Shown here piece after piece: positions 8,401-17,361 of a stretch of 64,000 nucleotides of DNA (position 1 is its first letter; every line of letters begins with the position of its first letter). The notes beneath the pieces are model-generated. The model did no database searches. It had not been told where the DNA came from and saw only the letters and a list, made by a program, of their open reading frames with translations. Source of the stretch: Profundicola chukchiensis. Lineage in GTDB: Bacteria > Bacteroidota > Bacteroidia > Flavobacteriales > Weeksellaceae. The position numbers and the translations under genes are program-made. The stretch spans positions 62,001-126,000 of the forward strand of contig NZ_JANAIE010000003.1 in assembly GCF_029664245.1 (NCBI RefSeq), given 5' to 3'.

Positions 8401-11400
8401 CGTCTAACATGTTATTTTGAGGCCAAATTCCTGTTGCTGTATTAGCTGACAATGGAGAATATTCCATTGGAATCTCATATTCATAATAGTTGTTAGATAA
8501 ATCACTTCCAATTCTGATGAATAATTTTAAATCATTGCTTTCAGCTCCTGTTTCGCCCGCGTGAACGTGGCTAAACATTCTAATTCTTTTATATCTTCTT
8601 AAATCTAAATTAGTATTCTTGAAAACACCTCTCGCATCTTGAGCATCTAATTTATCAAGACTCAACACCATCGATGCCTCGTTCTGACTTTGTAATCCTG
8701 CGTTGGTTTGATACTGCTCTCTCTCAATTCCTGGAGGAACTACATAAGGAGGAGTTGCCGTAGAGTTTTCTTCCACGTTCACATTTCCAATAGATAAGTT
8801 CTCAACATCTTGTTGCTCCTCACCTTCTGGTAAATCAATATTAGGATAGATGTTTTTAGCATATCGTCTCCAATCACTACGTACCATATCCATGGTAGCA
8901 AACCTTAAAGTAGCTTGTGATTCGAATCCTTTTACAATTAAACGCATAAACCTAGCTGATGTTAAAACATCCTCTGAAGCTGCACCTTGGTCAAGGTCAT
9001 AATCACTTACTGGAACTCTAAATAAATACCAATTGTTTTCTCCTTGTTGTCCGTTTTCGAAATTAACAGAAACTCTTTTTGAATCAACAATAAATGGGTT
9101 ATCTAGATTCAACTGATTTTTATCTAACTTAATTGTATACTGATTATAGTTTTCAATTCTATCTAAGTTATAGTCATTGTTTAAATCTTCCGTATCTGGA
9201 GATGCCGAACCAGCTTCTAATGATCCAGAAGGAGAGTTTCCTTGTGGGTTTCTGAAGTACTGATATCTACTTGGAATATAACCAGCATCTGGTGTATTAT
9301 CCCATCTATCATCTAAATAGTATACGAAATTATCCGCAGCTGGATCCGCCTCACCCGTAACATGGTTTGTCGAGTTAATGAATAAGTTATATCCATCTTG
9401 CAATGCCTCCTCAGCATCAGTCATACCGTTTAAACCAACATCCTGTAATTTTCTTTCTTCGCCTTCGGTTTGGAATGAATATAAAATTGGATAATTACTT
9501 GGTTGTTTACCCCAAATACTAAATTCAGGTTCATTATCAGGAAGGTTAATTCCATTCTCATACATTAAATTACCATCTCTTAAAACATCCTCAGAAACGT
9601 TACCAATGTGTAATAAAACCTTTGCATCTGGTGCGTTATTCATACCATCGGCATATGGGTCCATCATCCAGAACTCAAGGTATTCAACGTTGGTTTGTTT
9701 TAAGTTGGTAATAGTTAATGGTCTAGAAATACCTGCCCATTTAAGGTCTTTACTTTCTGTTTGCCAGTTAGGGTTTAAGTTATAAGGACCACGTTTATCT
9801 GGGTAGAAAGTAATATCGAAAGTTGATAAGTTAACTGGAGTTCCAGCGGTTAAATCTCTACTCGAGAACAACTCTCTTACCTGTACTTTTCTAGATGCGT
9901 GGTTAGAAATATCTGCATTAGATAATGAAGTATTTCCACCAATGCTATAAAATCTTGGGTCAATATTATACCAAGAAAGTAGTCTTCTGTAATAGTTTAA
10001 ACTAAATCCATCTGGATCAAAAACAGAAGGATCGAAATCGTCGTTTGGATTCTCTGAATTCACCACAGGTGTTGCGGCTAATTTCCAAGAGTTAACATCC
10101 ATTAAACTAATCTTAGATTGTGAATCCTCAAAGTCATCGATATAAGATTCATTTTTAGTTGAATTATTAACACCTGGCATCAAGTAAGCACCTTCTGCAT
10201 TAAAGTTAATTTGAGATGGTGTTTCTGTATCAACTAATGGAATTTTATCCGTCATTCTTGTCAACCAATCTGAAGTACCGTTATACATAACATTCGCTCC
10301 AAAAATAGAGTTACTCACCGGCTCTGAATTATACTGTGCCTTTTGTTGTGCTCCAGCTAATCTTTCGCTGTAGTTCATGTACGTAATACCCGCCAATAAT
10401 TCTTCTGAGAATTTATGCTCAACATTCAACCCCATCAAACGCTTGGTTTGCATATTGAAAGTTGATCTATTTTCCATGCTAATATTAATCGGTGTACCCG
10501 AATCTTTTAGCATTTGGTTTATAATCTGAACACGACCTAATTGGTAGTCAACAATATAGTCAACACCTTCTATTAATTCTTGTCCGTTGGCAGTAACACG
10601 TACAGATCCTTGTGGCACGTTGAAAGCCCCTAATGGAATTCCATCACCACCCGAACTCTTGTACTGACCTTCCATATAATAACGATTTACTCCACTGCTT
10701 TGCTCAAAAGTAATTGGCAATTCAGAGTATAAATCATTCATCACAAACTCACTGTCGTCTGTGCTTAATTTATTAGCAATCGTTCTAGCAAATGGCTCAA
10801 TAGTGGTAAAGATAATTCTACCATTTTGCTCATCTACTGTCACACCTGGAACGTAGTCAAAAAGACCATCTCCATATAAATCTCCACTTTGTTGAAGCTG
10901 ACCATTCATATTCAATCGGTCCATGTTCAATAATTGAAGTAGAGTTTGATTTTCAACAGGAGTTCCTTGTAGATAATTCAAAGCTCCCGAACCCATAGAA
11001 GGATCTTGATAGAAAATATTTAATCTAAAGTCTTCAGCAGAAAGTTGAATCGTTTCTAATGAATAAATATTCTTCATCATCAAATCCCACATCGGTGAAT
11101 TTGTATTAACGTTGGTGTTTGACTTCAATAATTTAGTAATCAACAACTCACTTTGCTGATCAGAAAATTCACCCACGCTATATGCTTGACCTGGCTGAGA
11201 AGTTAAGGTATACTGGAAAGATACCCCCATCAACTCATTATCATTCAAAGGCTGATTTAATGAGATATAACCTAAATTAGGATAGAATTTATATTCACTT
11301 GGGTTAAGAAGTCTTACGTTTTCGTGAACCATATATTGCTCACCTTCAGAGTAGGTATTTCCGTTAGCGTCTGTCAGACCAGCAGCGTTAATTGCGCTAC

Positions 11401-12571
11401 TCGCCGTATTTCCTTGACGGATTCCGCCTAAATTCTTAACAGTGTTGTATAAGTTACCATTATTAGGTGCCGAGAAACCATTATCCCCTAAATCTCTTAA
11501 AGCCACCATAGATCGGCGATTTTCTTGATTGGCATTTCCTCTATCAATCACCCAAACTTCTAATCTGGTAATATTAATTTGAGATGAAATCACTGGATAA
11601 TTCGCCAATGCACCATCATAGTTTTCTCTAAAGTATTGTGCTAAAAAGTAGTGTTGATTTGCTTGATAGTCTTTCGCGTAAATTTTAAAAGTATTTACAA
11701 CTCCACCACCTTCTACGGTAATATTTCTAGCTTCTGATTCTTGTTGTGAGAATAAAGTACTCACATAAGTATTTCCAAACTTGAATTCTCCTTTAGCCCC
11801 AAAAAGAGATTGCGCCCCTGTAATCAGCGACGTACTCAATGGCATACTAACATTACCGAATTCAATATTTTGAATAATATTATCTTCTCCTCCTTCGCCA
11901 CGTGGTCTCCAGCCGAGATTCATTCTATTCTCGAATCCAAAACCAGCTTGAGTATCATAATTTGCTTCAAGTTGTAAGTTTTCTCCTACTTTACCCAACA
12001 CACTCATTTGAATTCGCTGTTGCAAATCCATGGCAAAAGTGTTTCTATTTTGAGGTAAAATCTGTGGGTTTTCTAACTTTTGAATAAAAACCCCTAAATC
12101 TAAGGAAGCATATCCTTGTGGAATCAACTCAATTTTATCCCCTCCAAAAATCGATTGAAAGAGTTTGTTTTTAACTTGAACACTTGGCAACACCAAACCT
12201 TGGTCTTCTTGATCGCCGTCTTTGTCATAACGAACAGATCTAAACTGCGAGTCCAAAGCCTGTGACTTTTCCTTATAATATTGCTCCATATTTTGAGCCA
12301 GCAACATGTCAAAATATTCTTCTTGTGTAAGAATAATTGGCTCTCCAAAGGAAAGATTACCAACCTGTTGTCTTAATACATAGTTTCCTGTAAAAGGATC
12401 ATATTCAGCGGCATATTGAACAGGCGTATTCAGGTACAAACCACCATTATGATTGTTTATAGAATACTGTAAACTATCTTCTTGTGCTAAAAGCAAAAAA
12501 GGAATTAATAATAGAAAGGCTAAACTTAGCCTTTTGCGTACGGGTTTAAAGTTAAAATCGAACAGATTCAA
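5489..12571 (-). CDS. sprA: SprA, type IX secretion outer-membrane translocon
   Basis: 2360 aa, the normal size of SprA (Sov in Porphyromonas), the giant beta-barrel that forms the type IX secretion pore and is needed for gliding in gliding flavobacteria. A signal peptide (residues about 13-30, ending LLLAQ) precedes a long beta-rich protein without internal membrane helices; it ends KATFTFGN, a barrel-type end with an aromatic third from last. The large size, the signal peptide and the ruvA/gcvH neighbourhood, which I recall as common in flavobacteria, all agree. No Met occurs before residue 88, so the start is the TTG at 12571, 1 bp after the ruvA stop. Probably transcribed with maeB and ruvA. 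Whether this strain glides cannot be told here; no other gld/spr gene is in the window. Confidence 0.96.
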   Translation of the reverse strand: MNLFDFNFKPVRKRLSLAFLLLIPFLLLAQEDSLQYSINNHNGGLYLNTPVQYAAEYDPFTGNYVLRQQVGNLSFGEPIILTQEEYFDMLLAQNMEQYYKEKSQALDSQFRSVRYDKDGDQEDQGLVLPSVQVKNKLFQSIFGGDKIELIPQGYASLDLGVFIQKLENPQILPQNRNTFAMDLQQRIQMSVLGKVGENLQLEANYDTQAGFGFENRMNLGWRPRGEGGEDNIIQNIEFGNVSMPLSTSLITGAQSLFGAKGEFKFGNTYVSTLFSQQESEARNITVEGGGVVNTFKIYAKDYQANQHYFLAQYFRENYDGALANYPVISSQINITRLEVWVIDRGNANQENRRSMVALRDLGDNGFSAPNNGNLYNTVKNLGGIRQGNTASSAINAAGLTDANGNTYSEGEQYMVHENVRLLNPSEYKFYPNLGYISLNQPLNDNELMGVSFQYTLTSQPGQAYSVGEFSDQQSELLITKLLKSNTNVNTNSPMWDLMMKNIYSLETIQLSAEDFRLNIFYQDPSMGSGALNYLQGTPVENQTLLQLLNMDRLNMNGQLQQSGDLYGDGLFDYVPGVTVDEQNGRIIFTTIEPFARTIANKLSTDDSEFVMNDLYSELPITFEQSSGVNRYYMEGQYKSSGGDGIPLGAFNVPQGSVRVTANGQELIEGVDYIVDYQLGRVQIINQMLKDSGTPINISMENRSTFNMQTKRLMGLNVEHKFSEELLAGITYMNYSERLAGAQQKAQYNSEPVSNSIFGANVMYNGTSDWLTRMTDKIPLVDTETPSQINFNAEGAYLMPGVNNSTKNESYIDDFEDSQSKISLMDVNSWKLAATPVVNSENPNDDFDPSVFDPDGFSLNYYRRLLSWYNIDPRFYSIGGNTSLSNADISNHASRKVQVRELFSSRDLTAGTPVNLSTFDITFYPDKRGPYNLNPNWQTESKDLKWAGISRPLTITNLKQTNVEYLEFWMMDPYADGMNNAPDAKVLLHIGNVSEDVLRDGNLMYENGINLPDNEPEFSIWGKQPSNYPILYSFQTEGEERKLQDVGLNGMTDAEEALQDGYNLFINSTNHVTGEADPAADNFVYYLDDRWDNTPDAGYIPSRYQYFRNPQGNSPSGSLEAGSASPDTEDLNNDYNLDRIENYNQYTIKLDKNQLNLDNPFIVDSKRVSVNFENGQQGENNWYLFRVPVSDYDLDQGAASEDVLTSARFMRLIVKGFESQATLRFATMDMVRSDWRRYAKNIYPNIDLPEGEEQQDVENLSIGNVNVEENSTATPPYVVPPGIEREQYQTNAGLQSQNEASMVLSLDKLDAQDARGVFKNTNLDLRRYKRIRMFSHVHAGETGAESNDLKLFIRIGSDLSNNYYEYEIPMEYSPLSANTATGIWPQNNMLDVYTDEFVEAKKLAYEANNLDRFPYVVDESGKMIYVKGRPSLGNVSTIMIGVRNSGGTEIRNAVVWVNELRLSEIDNQGGYAAQASLNVALGDFAQINSSGSISSVGFGAIDRGPVERQQEEIKNYSVNAAVNLDKFFPKKWGLKIPFNYVISEQFIDPKFNPLDNDVEFEEDPRKDQLTDIVRTYNKRITYGFSNIRKERVNTSKPQRFYDVENLSLSFLYNSDFHRDIYTKYNKDKSLRASINYNYNFKTKYMQPFKDWHMVHDTAQSARYLNWVKEFNFNPVPSRLSFRTDVIRTYTEQQYRDLNSYLVDGGTPIQFNPIFSNNFLFNWQYNVGFDLTKSLRVDFNSATRTLSDIVATKPDDGMIFKDLLNVGRPINYNQQLQVNWKTPLRLLPYFEWANVELGYTANYDWQARLANKLQINDVEEDIGHLAQNAQTISVIGNFDFDKLYMQFEGFQKLDSVRQGRKREMDSINRSFQNLAGKKNGLRQINKTKIKYKHRYKVTDYLKMALQSIKRGQFNFNRNSGIILPGMLAEPNFIGQGGTGPGPTAEFMFGSQFDIRKRAIENGWITRSSYLTEPYTSNRNETFTASVQVEPMPSLRVDFSANRNYSRNMFQSGFNTQIDDNTFGYERAFENVQENFTISTWSMGTAFMDGDALYADLKKNAQLISQRQGQLWYGITDVNPEGYAPGLNLSNADVLVPAFLATYRGRTVPDSNFDYKRFFPLPNWNITYTGLMNTPFFSKKFDRFEISHNYSSSYTVNNVSSNLNRFSDPIPFENGSAVIGDDGIPAGGIDGNNNFYSRNTYGAVTLMESFSPLIGVDMTLRNSMQFRAMYNRDRIISLSLSNYTLSEDFGNEFIFGFGYILKDVKINMRYMGKKQTLKGDVNFRADLSMRDNEMRIRRILDDNSQVTGGQNIFSLKLNAQYMLSQNFNLSLFYDQMMTKYKISTAFPLSTVRAGIKATFTFGN
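5497..5504 (-). promoter_or_regulatory. -7 element TACATTTG of gcvH inside the sprA 3' end
   Basis: A perfect TAnnTTTG on the minus strand in the last sprA codons (part of ...ACATTTACATTTGG...), 18 bp before the gcvH ATG. No clear -33 TTG. Confidence 0.45.
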
Positions 12572-12572
12572 G

Positions 12573-13154
12573 CTAGAGTTTTTTCAAGGTTTCTTTAATT
12601 ACGGCTTCTAAGGTGATTTGTGGTGTATCTGTAATTAATTTTTGCACAATCTTCTCAGACTGTTTCTTGGATATACCCAACACCTCCAAAGCACTTAACG
12701 CTTCAAATTTAATTTTATTTTCTGAACTAGACGATATAAATTCTGAATCAGATAGTTTCGCTAATTTATCTTTTAAATCAATGATAATTCTCTGAGCAGT
12801 TTTGATTCCAATTCCCTTTACAGATTGTAAGGTTTTGGCATCTTCGTTGGCAATAGCATGATAAATTTCACCCGGATTTAAGGTAGAAATCATCATCATT
12901 CCAGAAGCTGGCCCCACACCATTTACAGAGATTAATTGCTCAAAAACAAATCGCTCCTCTTTATCAGCAAAACCATAGAGAATTTGAGCATCTTCTCTCA
13001 CCAAATGATGGGTATAGAAAAGTACATTTTCTTCTTTTTGAATTTTACCGTAGGTTGTAAGACTAATATTGACATGATATCCAACTCCGCCACAGTCTAC
13101 TATGGCGTGAGATGGATGTATTTCAATAAGTCTTCCTCTTAATTGTGCAATCAT
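12573..13154 (-). CDS. ruvA: Holliday junction branch-migration protein RuvA
   Basis: 193 aa. The N-terminal OB fold begins MIAQLRGRL. Two helix-hairpin-helix motifs follow (VNGVGPASGMM, about 77-87, and VKGIGIKTAQRI, 112-123), and a C-terminal RuvB-contacting domain (EALSALEVLGISKKQ). RuvA binds four-way junctions as a tetramer and recruits the RuvB motor. Its ATG overlaps the maeB stop (ATGA, 4 bp) and the sprA start follows its stop by 1 bp, so the three are almost certainly one transcript. ruvB is not in the window. Confidence 0.96.
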   Translation of the reverse strand: MIAQLRGRLIEIHPSHAIVDCGGVGYHVNISLTTYGKIQKEENVLFYTHHLVREDAQILYGFADKEERFVFEQLISVNGVGPASGMMMISTLNPGEIYHAIANEDAKTLQSVKGIGIKTAQRIIIDLKDKLAKLSDSEFISSSSENKIKFEALSALEVLGISKKQSEKIVQKLITDTPQITLEAVIKETLKKL

Positions 13155-15421
13155 GAATTTCTTTGTTGAGCATCTAAAACAGCGATGGTTGCTAAGTTAA
13201 CTATTTCCTCTACACTACAACGCATTTGCAAAATATGAACAGGCTTATTCATTCCCAATAAAATAGGTCCAATGGACTGCGCCTTATCTACTCCTCTCAA
13301 AATTTTATATGATAAATTTCCTGAAGATAAATTAGGGAAAATCATGGTATTAACCCTTTTACCCGCTAATTTAGAGAATGGGAACTCGCTTAAAACTAAA
13401 TCTTCATCTAAAGCAAAGTCTGGCTGAATTTCTCCGTCTACAATCAACTCGGGAACAGCTCTATGTAAATGCGACACAGCTTTGGCTACTTCTTTAGATG
13501 ACTCTGCACTTGCCGAGAAATTTTCATAAGACAACATCGCAACCACAGGCTCTATCCCTAAACTCTTCACTACATAAGAAGTCATTCTTGCAATTCTCAC
13601 CAAATCCTTCCAGTCTGGTCTTTTGATAATGGCAGTATCGGCAAAGAACATAGGCCCTCTATTAGTTAAAAGAATCATCATTCCCGATACTTTCTCTACC
13701 GTTTTATCTTTACCAATCACTTGTAAAAGCGGAACTAAAGCATTAGAATAACTCTTAGAGTATCCAGATAAGAATGCATCAGCATCACCCGTTTCTACCA
13801 TCATTGCACCGAAATAGTCGCGGTTGCGCATGGCTCTTCTCGCCTCGTACAATGTGGTTCCTTTTCGGTTACGTTTTTCCCAATATAAATGAGCATATCT
13901 CTCACGCATCATTTCAAAATCATCGGATCTTGGGTCGATAATTTCAAAATCTACTTCTATAGCAGAATCCTCCATCAATTGCTTGATTTTCTTTCTATTT
14001 CCTAAAAGAATTGGAGTTGCAAGACCGTCATCATGTAAAATTTGAGCTGCCTTTAAAACATTATATTCTTCTGCATTGGTAAGTGCAACTCTTTTCTTAT
14101 TAGCTCGAGCACGATTCTGCATCATTCTGATTAACTTCTGATCGCTACCCATTCTAGCCAATAAATGCTCTTCATAAGCTACCCAATCATCAATAGGTTT
14201 TTGGGCAACACCAGAATCCATTGCTGCTTTAGCAACAGCCATAGATACTTTAGTTATTAATCTATTATCAAAAGGTTTTGGAATAATATATTCTGCTCCG
14301 AACGATAAGTTTTTGTTGTTATAAGCTAATAAAACTAACTCTGGAACTGGCTCTTTGGTTAAATCGCTCAAGGCATGAACCGCTGCCATTTTCATTTCCT
14401 CATTGATTTTTTCGGCTTGAACGTCTAAAGCTCCTCTAAAGATATATGGGAATCCCAAAACGTTGTTAACCTGATTAGGATAATCACTTCGCCCTGTTGC
14501 CATAATAACATCATCGCGGGTGTCCATCGCTAATTTATATTCAATTTCCGGCTCTGGATTAGCTAAAGCAAAAACGATAGGATTATCTGCCATCGTAAGC
14601 AACATTTCTGGGGTTAAAACTCCACCCACCGATAAACCGATAAATACGTCTGCTCCATCAACAGCCTCAGCCAAAGTAGTTTTATCTGTATCCACCGCAT
14701 AAGCCTGTTTTTGCTCATTTAAGTCGGTTCTTTTGGTAGAAATCACACCTTTACTATCACACATGATGATATTTTCGGCTTTAACACCTAAAATTTTGTA
14801 AAGATTTGTACATGAAATAGCTGCTGCTCCGGCGCCATTAACAATTACTCTAACGTCCTCTACCTTTTTATCAGCGATTTCTAAAGCATTTTTTAAAGCA
14901 GCAGTTGAGATAATAGCTGTTCCGTGCTGGTCATCGTGCATGACAGGAATATTCAATTCCTCTTTTAGTTTTTGCTCAATATAAAAAGCTTCGGGCGCTT
15001 TGATGTCTTCTAAGTTAATTCCACCAAAGGTTGGCGAGATCGCCTTGACGATTTCAACAAACTTTTCTGGATCTTTTTCGTTGATTTCGATGTCAAAAAC
15101 ATCTATATCTGAGAAAATTTTAAACAACAATCCTTTCCCTTCCATCACCGGTTTTGAAGCCTCAGGACCAATATCTCCTAAACCTAAAACGGCCGTTCCA
15201 TTACTAATTACAGCAACTAGATTTCCTTTTGCCGTGTAATCATACGCCTTGCGAACATCATTTTGTATCTCTAAACATGGTGCAGCAACTCCCGGAGAAT
15301 AAGCCAAAGACAAATCTCTTTGGGTGCTATGGTTTTTAGTAGGAACTACTTTTATTTTCCCTTTTGGATAAGCACTATGATATCTAAGTGCGTCTTTTTT
15401 AAACTTTTTATTTTCAGGCAT
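13151..15421 (-). CDS. maeB: NADP-dependent malic enzyme (MaeB type)
   Basis: 756 aa, the two-part MaeB architecture. The malic enzyme domain (about residues 1-420) carries [12 protein letters not shown] (41-52), HDDQHGTAI near 162, and a nucleotide-binding region with [10 protein letters not shown] near 195. A phosphotransacetylase-like domain (about 435-756) follows, thought to be regulatory in this family. It converts malate to pyruvate and CO2 with NADPH formation. First gene of a maeB-ruvA-sprA unit, with a perfect -7 element 18 bp upstream of its ATG. The metabolic gene has no obvious functional link to the recombination and secretion genes it is packed with. Confidence 0.95.
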   Translation of the reverse strand: MPENKKFKKDALRYHSAYPKGKIKVVPTKNHSTQRDLSLAYSPGVAAPCLEIQNDVRKAYDYTAKGNLVAVISNGTAVLGLGDIGPEASKPVMEGKGLLFKIFSDIDVFDIEINEKDPEKFVEIVKAISPTFGGINLEDIKAPEAFYIEQKLKEELNIPVMHDDQHGTAIISTAALKNALEIADKKVEDVRVIVNGAGAAAISCTNLYKILGVKAENIIMCDSKGVISTKRTDLNEQKQAYAVDTDKTTLAEAVDGADVFIGLSVGGVLTPEMLLTMADNPIVFALANPEPEIEYKLAMDTRDDVIMATGRSDYPNQVNNVLGFPYIFRGALDVQAEKINEEMKMAAVHALSDLTKEPVPELVLLAYNNKNLSFGAEYIIPKPFDNRLITKVSMAVAKAAMDSGVAQKPIDDWVAYEEHLLARMGSDQKLIRMMQNRARANKKRVALTNAEEYNVLKAAQILHDDGLATPILLGNRKKIKQLMEDSAIEVDFEIIDPRSDDFEMMRERYAHLYWEKRNRKGTTLYEARRAMRNRDYFGAMMVETGDADAFLSGYSKSYSNALVPLLQVIGKDKTVEKVSGMMILLTNRGPMFFADTAIIKRPDWKDLVRIARMTSYVVKSLGIEPVVAMLSYENFSASAESSKEVAKAVSHLHRAVPELIVDGEIQPDFALDEDLVLSEFPFSKLAGKRVNTMIFPNLSSGNLSYKILRGVDKAQSIGPILLGMNKPVHILQMRCSVEEIVNLATIAVLDAQQRNS

Positions 15422-15438
15422 AAATCATTTCTATTTGG

Positions 15439-15446
15439 CAAATGTA
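15439..15446 (-). promoter_or_regulatory. -7 element TACATTTG of the maeB-ruvA-sprA unit
   Basis: A perfect TAnnTTTG on the minus strand, giving a leader of about 11-13 nt before the maeB ATG at 15421. I see no -33 TTG at 17-20 bp. Confidence 0.55.
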
Positions 15447-15452
15447 TGAATT

Positions 15453-15482
15453 CAAAAAAATATAGCATTCTATGCGCTATTC
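15453..15482 (-). terminator. Possible terminator of tag
   Basis: An imperfect hairpin (ATAGCAT with ATGC-gc-TAT, 15462-15480) followed on the minus strand by the complement of A7 at 15454-15460. It overlaps the tag stop region. Weak because of the 2-nt bulge. Confidence 0.35.
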
Positions 15483-16046
15483 ATTCTTATAGCAAAAGCA
15501 ATCCGTCGTGTGATCGTTTATGATGCCAGTGGCTTGTAAATAAGCATAAACCGTTGTACTTCCTAAAAACTTAAACCCTCTTTTCTTTAAGTCCTTAGCC
15601 ACTTTATCAGACAAATCAGTCGTTGCTGGTACTTCTGATTTATTTTTCCAATGGCCTATTATAACTTTATTATTTGTGAAACTCCAAATGTAGCTATCAA
15701 AACTTCCAAACTCTTGCCGAACCTCTTGTAAACGTTGAGCATTGTTAATTGCTGCTCTAATCTTAAGATGATTTCTAACGATTCCTTGATTTTGCAATAA
15801 TTCTTCAACTTTTGCTTCATTAAAATTCGCTACTTTTTTATAATCAAAATCAGCAAATGCTTTTCTAAAGTTATCTCGTTTATTGAGAATCGTTTTCCAG
15901 CTTAAACCAGATTGAAAACTCTCCAAAACCAAAAATTCATAATGCGTTTGATCGTCATGAACCGGTTTTCCCCACTCATTGTCGTGGTAGGCAATATATT
16001 TCTCGTCACCAGCTTCGGTCCAAGCACAGCGTATCTTGTTTTCCAT
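15477..16046 (-). CDS. tag: DNA-3-methyladenine glycosylase I
   Basis: 189 aa, the usual Tag length. The N-terminal RCAW contains a zinc-binding Cys (Cys7), followed by YHDNEWG, ESFQSGLSW and a C-terminal DHTTDCFCY supplying further zinc ligands. Tag removes 3-methyladenine from alkylated DNA in the cytoplasm; the bound zinc is structural. The ATG at 16046 is supported by the conserved N-terminus. Between two minus-strand units, with a hairpin downstream and the terminator of the DUF4230 pair upstream, so probably monocistronic. A near-consensus -7 (TACCTTGA) lies a few bases upstream of the ATG. Confidence 0.95.
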   Translation of the reverse strand: MENKIRCAWTEAGDEKYIAYHDNEWGKPVHDDQTHYEFLVLESFQSGLSWKTILNKRDNFRKAFADFDYKKVANFNEAKVEELLQNQGIVRNHLKIRAAINNAQRLQEVRQEFGSFDSYIWSFTNNKVIIGHWKNKSEVPATTDLSDKVAKDLKKRGFKFLGSTTVYAYLQATGIINDHTTDCFCYKNE

Positions 16047-16058
16047 ATTTCAAGGTAT

Positions 16059-16094
16059 AAAAAAATTGGAAGAAATACTTGATTTCTTCCAATT
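16059..16094 (-). terminator. Terminator of the thioredoxin-like/DUF4230 unit
   Basis: A 13-bp stem AATTGGAAGAAAT/ATTTCTTCCAATT (16064-16076 with 16082-16094) and 5-nt loop, followed on the minus strand by a U tract from the A run before it. It lies 22 bp past the 16116 stop. Confidence 0.85.
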
Positions 16095-16115
16095 CTAAAA
16101 TTATTTAAGTGAAGC

Positions 16116-16730
16116 CTAAAACTTAACTTTCTGCTCTAGTTCCTGAGCGTATTTCGTCGTATCTTCTATCTTCCAACCATAAATCTTAGCTAAAAGATAA
16201 ATGTCTTCTAGGTTCGAAATCAACTGCTCATGAGCTTGCTGCTTTAAATCTGTCTGATCTATGGTCTTTTTAACCTCCTCTACCGCTCTTTTTTTGATTC
16301 CATTAATTTCATCTTTCGTAAATTGATTTAATCTACTTTGATTCATTTCAAAAAACTCTACATCAGAGAAAGTCTCAAGTTTTAGTTCAGGAATCGAACG
16401 AATATATATCGTTTCGTTGATGGAATCTAACTCAACCTTCATTTGCTTTAAATCATAACTCGCCTGTGCTCTAATATCAACTTTCAACAGAAGATTTTTA
16501 TCAAAGGAAAACAAATCACCCATGTAACTTGTCTTGCTCTTATGAGAATAAAAATTCGCATAATTCTGTTCAGCCACTACCATTTTATTCAAGCGTTCGA
16601 TACCATAAGCTATGGTATGTGTGGCTTCAACTTTGGTGTCTTTCTTTGTCCAGTTGACAATAAAATAAGTGAGTATAATCCCAGCAACAAAGGCTGCGAT
16701 ATATTTAATGAAAGGTTTAATCTTGTTCAA
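16116..16730 (-). CDS. DUF4230 domain-containing membrane-anchored protein
   Basis: 204 aa. A single N-terminal membrane segment (about residues 8-26) leads to a soluble domain with the LNKMVVAEQNY motif I associate with DUF4230, a family without known function. The helical C-terminus (about 140-204) is charged and may form coiled coil. Topology suggests a periplasmic domain. The start is the TTG at 16730, immediately after the stop of the upstream thioredoxin-like gene (0 bp gap); no earlier in-frame ATG is possible and the next is Met50. The tight junction says the two are co-transcribed and possibly act together. Confidence 0.75.
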   Translation of the reverse strand: MNKIKPFIKYIAAFVAGIILTYFIVNWTKKDTKVEATHTIAYGIERLNKMVVAEQNYANFYSHKSKTSYMGDLFSFDKNLLLKVDIRAQASYDLKQMKVELDSINETIYIRSIPELKLETFSDVEFFEMNQSRLNQFTKDEINGIKKRAVEEVKKTIDQTDLKQQAHEQLISNLEDIYLLAKIYGWKIEDTTKYAQELEQKVKF

Positions 16731-17321
16731 TTATTCTGCGTAATTAGGCGTTTGTGGCGTTCCGTTTAGAATATCACGAACATCTTCTTCGATAGAATTA
16801 ATAGGATTTTCAACGATTCTTCCGGCTTCTTCACCTTCTTTCAAGAATAAGAAAGTAGGCACATGAGAAACTCCGTATTTAGCTTCTTCTCCGTTTAATC
16901 CTTTTTTGTCTCTATCTAAACTGAACATTTGTACTTTACTCATATCATAGCCTGCTTCTTCTAACACTTTAAAGAAAGCTGGTCCTTTGTCTTGTGAATC
17001 TGGACACCAAGTTCCAATGAAAACCTTAACATCGTAGTCCTTGATTTTATCTTTAAGCTCAGCGACAATTTCTGAGTTTGTTTTGTAATCTTCCTTGAAG
17101 AATGAATACCAAGTATTGTAGTTTTCGCCTTGAAGCATTTCTTGGTTGATCTCACCAACTAAAGCTGGTTCCCCATCAATCTCCACCTCTTGATAATTTA
17201 AATCTTTTTTCTCTGAATTCATAACTTTTTCTGTTGTTTCTACTTCATCTTGGTTAGCTTGCTTAGTTGAGCATGACGCTAAAATCAAGACTATACTTAA
17301 TAGTGAAATAAATTTCTTCAT
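16731..17321 (-). CDS. Thioredoxin-like lipoprotein with a single active-site cysteine
   Basis: 196 aa from the ATG at 17321; a TTG one codon upstream is less likely. A lipobox LASC (Cys17) makes it a probable lipoprotein. A thioredoxin-type fold is indicated by VFIGTWCPDSQ around Cys106 and a later VPTFLFLKEG with the cis-Pro (HVPT). The CxxC motif reads CPDS, so the resolving cysteine is missing. This excludes ordinary disulfide exchange by one subunit, although CxxS thioredoxins can form mixed disulfides. Similar W-C-x-D-S thioredoxin-family proteins occur in Bacteroidetes, to my recollection. First gene of a two-gene unit with the DUF4230 gene. Confidence 0.82.
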   Translation of the reverse strand: MKKFISLLSIVLILASCSTKQANQDEVETTEKVMNSEKKDLNYQEVEIDGEPALVGEINQEMLQGENYNTWYSFFKEDYKTNSEIVAELKDKIKDYDVKVFIGTWCPDSQDKGPAFFKVLEEAGYDMSKVQMFSLDRDKKGLNGEEAKYGVSHVPTFLFLKEGEEAGRIVENPINSIEEDVRDILNGTPQTPNYAE

Positions 17322-17361
17322 CAATAAATTTTATTTTCTTTCCTTCAAAAATTTAGCCAAT

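Noticed and set aside
12124-12363. 79-aa frame on the minus strand within sprA
   Set aside because: Alternative frame of sprA; no own start region and no coding signature.
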